Shown one piece after another: positions 5,167 through 6,408 of a stretch of 6,408 nucleotides of DNA. How positions within the stretch are numbered: position 1 is the stretch's first letter; every line of letters begins with the position of its first letter. Below the pieces are notes generated by a model. It saw only the letters and a list, made by a program, of their open reading frames with translations, did no database searches and was not told the DNA's origin. The position numbers were made by a program, and so were the translations under genes. The stretch spans positions 1-6,408 of the forward strand of contig VGGT01000110.1 in NCBI GenBank assembly GCA_016868485.1. Reading direction: 5' to 3'. This DNA is from Bacteroidota bacterium (GTDB lineage Bacteria; Bacteroidota; Bacteroidia; UBA7662).

Positions 5167-6408
5167 CTATTTCAAAGCACGGGCGTATTCTTCCATGCGG
5201 CCAGCCAAGGCAAATTGGTAGAGGGTGTTTTTCAGCAATTCGAGCAGCAGTTCGGTTTCGCGGATTTCTGCGTTGATGAGGGCCACCTCGCGCTGGTTGA
5301 GGAGGAATACGTTGCTTTCTCCCAAGTCGAAACGGCTTTTTTCGGCTTCCAGCATACTGCGGGTTTGGTCGACCAACGATTTCTGATCGCGGATTTGCTG
5401 GGCCAGCAGACCAACCTGGTTCCATTTGCTTCTGAGATCGAGCGAGATGGCATTTTCGGTCATCAGACGGTCCCACTCCGCCTGTTCAATGAGGGCACGA
5501 CGGGCTTTGAGGGCGCCACGCTCGGAGCGAAGGAAGAGGGGGACGTTCACCTGAAGGCGCGACATCGACTGCAGGGCCGGGCTGCTGCCATCAACCTGAG
5601 GCAGGCCCTGCACGCGGCCCATTTCCCATTCAATTCCGGGCAGTAAACGGCTCGCCAGCCAGCGCTCTTCCAGCTTTTGTCGATCAATCCCGAGATCTTG
5701 TCGCGCCAATTGCGGGTGCTCTTGCAGCCACCGGCTCATCAGCGACGAATCGAGTTGAGGAGGCGCAGTGAATTGATCGGTAAACGGCACAATCGGAAGC
5801 GACTGCACATACAATTGGTGGGTGCTGTCCCACAGGTAATAGGCCGCCTCAAAGCGGTATTCGATCAGCTTTGTTTGGGTTTGTTGCCATTTTTGGAGCC
5901 AGGTGAGGCGCTGCATGGACGCCTCTGTGGTGTCGATGGCGGCCCGTTCGCCCAAACGCCAGGCGGTGCGCACATTCGATAGAATGGTGTCCGAAATCTC
6001 AAGGGCCTCTTGGTAGATGCGCAGCTGCCGGTGGGCGGTTTCCCACTCAAAAAAAGCCTTGGCGGCCTTGTGCAGCAGGTCGTTGAGCATCAACTGCTGA
6101 TCGAATAAGGTCGATTCAGCAAAGATGCGGGCCGATTGAAGATCGGTGCGGCGGCGGTTAATCCAACCCTCGCGGGTGATGGGGATGCGTACGCCCGCCA
6201 TCCACTGGCCCTCGGGTGTGGTGATGTCGTAGGGGTTCACCGAGCTGCCGGTGTTGCGTTCCCAATTTCCGTAGGCTTGCACCCCGATGGGGGAGGTCCA
6301 ACTAAAGCCCGCATCGGCCATGTCATACGAAAGCTTATCATCCGATGATTTTTCGGCCCATTTGAGGTTGAGTCGGGGGTCAAATGCACCCTTCGCCTCC
6401 TGCACACG
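5167..6408 (-). CDS. TolC-family outer-membrane efflux protein, lacking N-terminus (runs off window)
   Basis: TolC-family proteins form trimeric channels across the outer membrane and periplasm, and serve as the exit duct of efflux pumps or type I secretion systems. The frame is open to the right edge, so the GTG near 6405 is not a real start. The 413 residues present are most of a usual 430-480; the signal peptide and first residues are missing. Two OEP-type repeats are visible. The first has a strand-rich part up to about residue 95 ending in GVRIPITREGW, then long amphipathic helices (about 95-200). The second starts at LQVNVPLFLRSERGALKAR, continues through coiled-coil helices, and contains SRFDLGESNVFLLNQRE near 358-375, a strong family match. 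The stop is TAG, read from 5169 to 5167. The usual partner genes (HlyD-like adaptor, inner-membrane pump) would lie outside the window, so the substrate cannot be given. GC-rich composition matches icmF, not the cassette. Confidence 0.92.
   Translation of the reverse strand, partial: RVQEAKGAFDPRLNLKWAEKSSDDKLSYDMADAGFSWTSPIGVQAYGNWERNTGSSVNPYDITTPEGQWMAGVRIPITREGWINRRRTDLQSARIFAESTLFDQQLMLNDLLHKAAKAFFEWETAHRQLRIYQEALEISDTILSNVRTAWRLGERAAIDTTEASMQRLTWLQKWQQTQTKLIEYRFEAAYYLWDSTHQLYVQSLPIVPFTDQFTAPPQLDSSLMSRWLQEHPQLARQDLGIDRQKLEERWLASRLLPGIEWEMGRVQGLPQVDGSSPALQSMSRLQVNVPLFLRSERGALKARRALIEQAEWDRLMTENAISLDLRSKWNQVGLLAQQIRDQKSLVDQTRSMLEAEKSRFDLGESNVFLLNQREVALINAEIRETELLLELLKNTLYQFALAGRMEEYARALK

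Noticed and set aside
5215..5646. Open frame of 143 codons on the plus strand
   Set aside because: It is antisense to the well-supported TolC-family gene and has no domain of its own; it reflects the high GC of that gene.

Overview
The window most likely comes from a member of the Bacteroidota. The N-terminal part of the small TM2 protein looks like the form I know from that phylum, starts lack clear Shine-Dalgarno sites and have A-rich leaders, and both the fused isobutyryl-CoA mutase and the TolC-family protein look like Bacteroidota versions. This is inference from protein character; there is no rRNA or other marker to fix the genus.

The layout has three blocks. (1) Positions 1-2698, plus strand, GC-rich: the C-terminal 898 residues of IcmF, a B12-dependent isobutyryl-CoA mutase fused to its G-protein chaperone. 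The 5' end lies outside the window. (2) Positions 2699-5166, clearly AT-rich: a 366-bp spacer holding a degenerate 21-bp tandem repeat and a perfect palindrome, then four plus-strand genes packed with 1-4 bp start/stop overlaps (TAATG, ATGA, ATGA). They encode a TM2-domain protein, a DUF2752 membrane protein with a CPxCG motif, a multi-pass membrane protein resembling the DUF4870/Tic20-like group, and a membrane-anchored M48 zinc metalloprotease. (3) Positions 5167-6408, minus strand, GC-rich again: most of a TolC-family outer-membrane efflux protein, whose N-terminus runs off the right edge.

The two flanking genes are housekeeping or metabolic types and have no evident link to each other. 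The central cassette is the part worth attention. Three small integral membrane proteins are translationally coupled to a membrane-tethered protease, which suggests that all four act together at the inner membrane, for example in membrane-protein quality control, processing or envelope stress. No function can be assigned from sequence alone. The sharp GC change on both sides suggests that the cassette was inserted between icmF and the tolC-like gene, although an AT-rich intergenic style in the host could explain part of the contrast.
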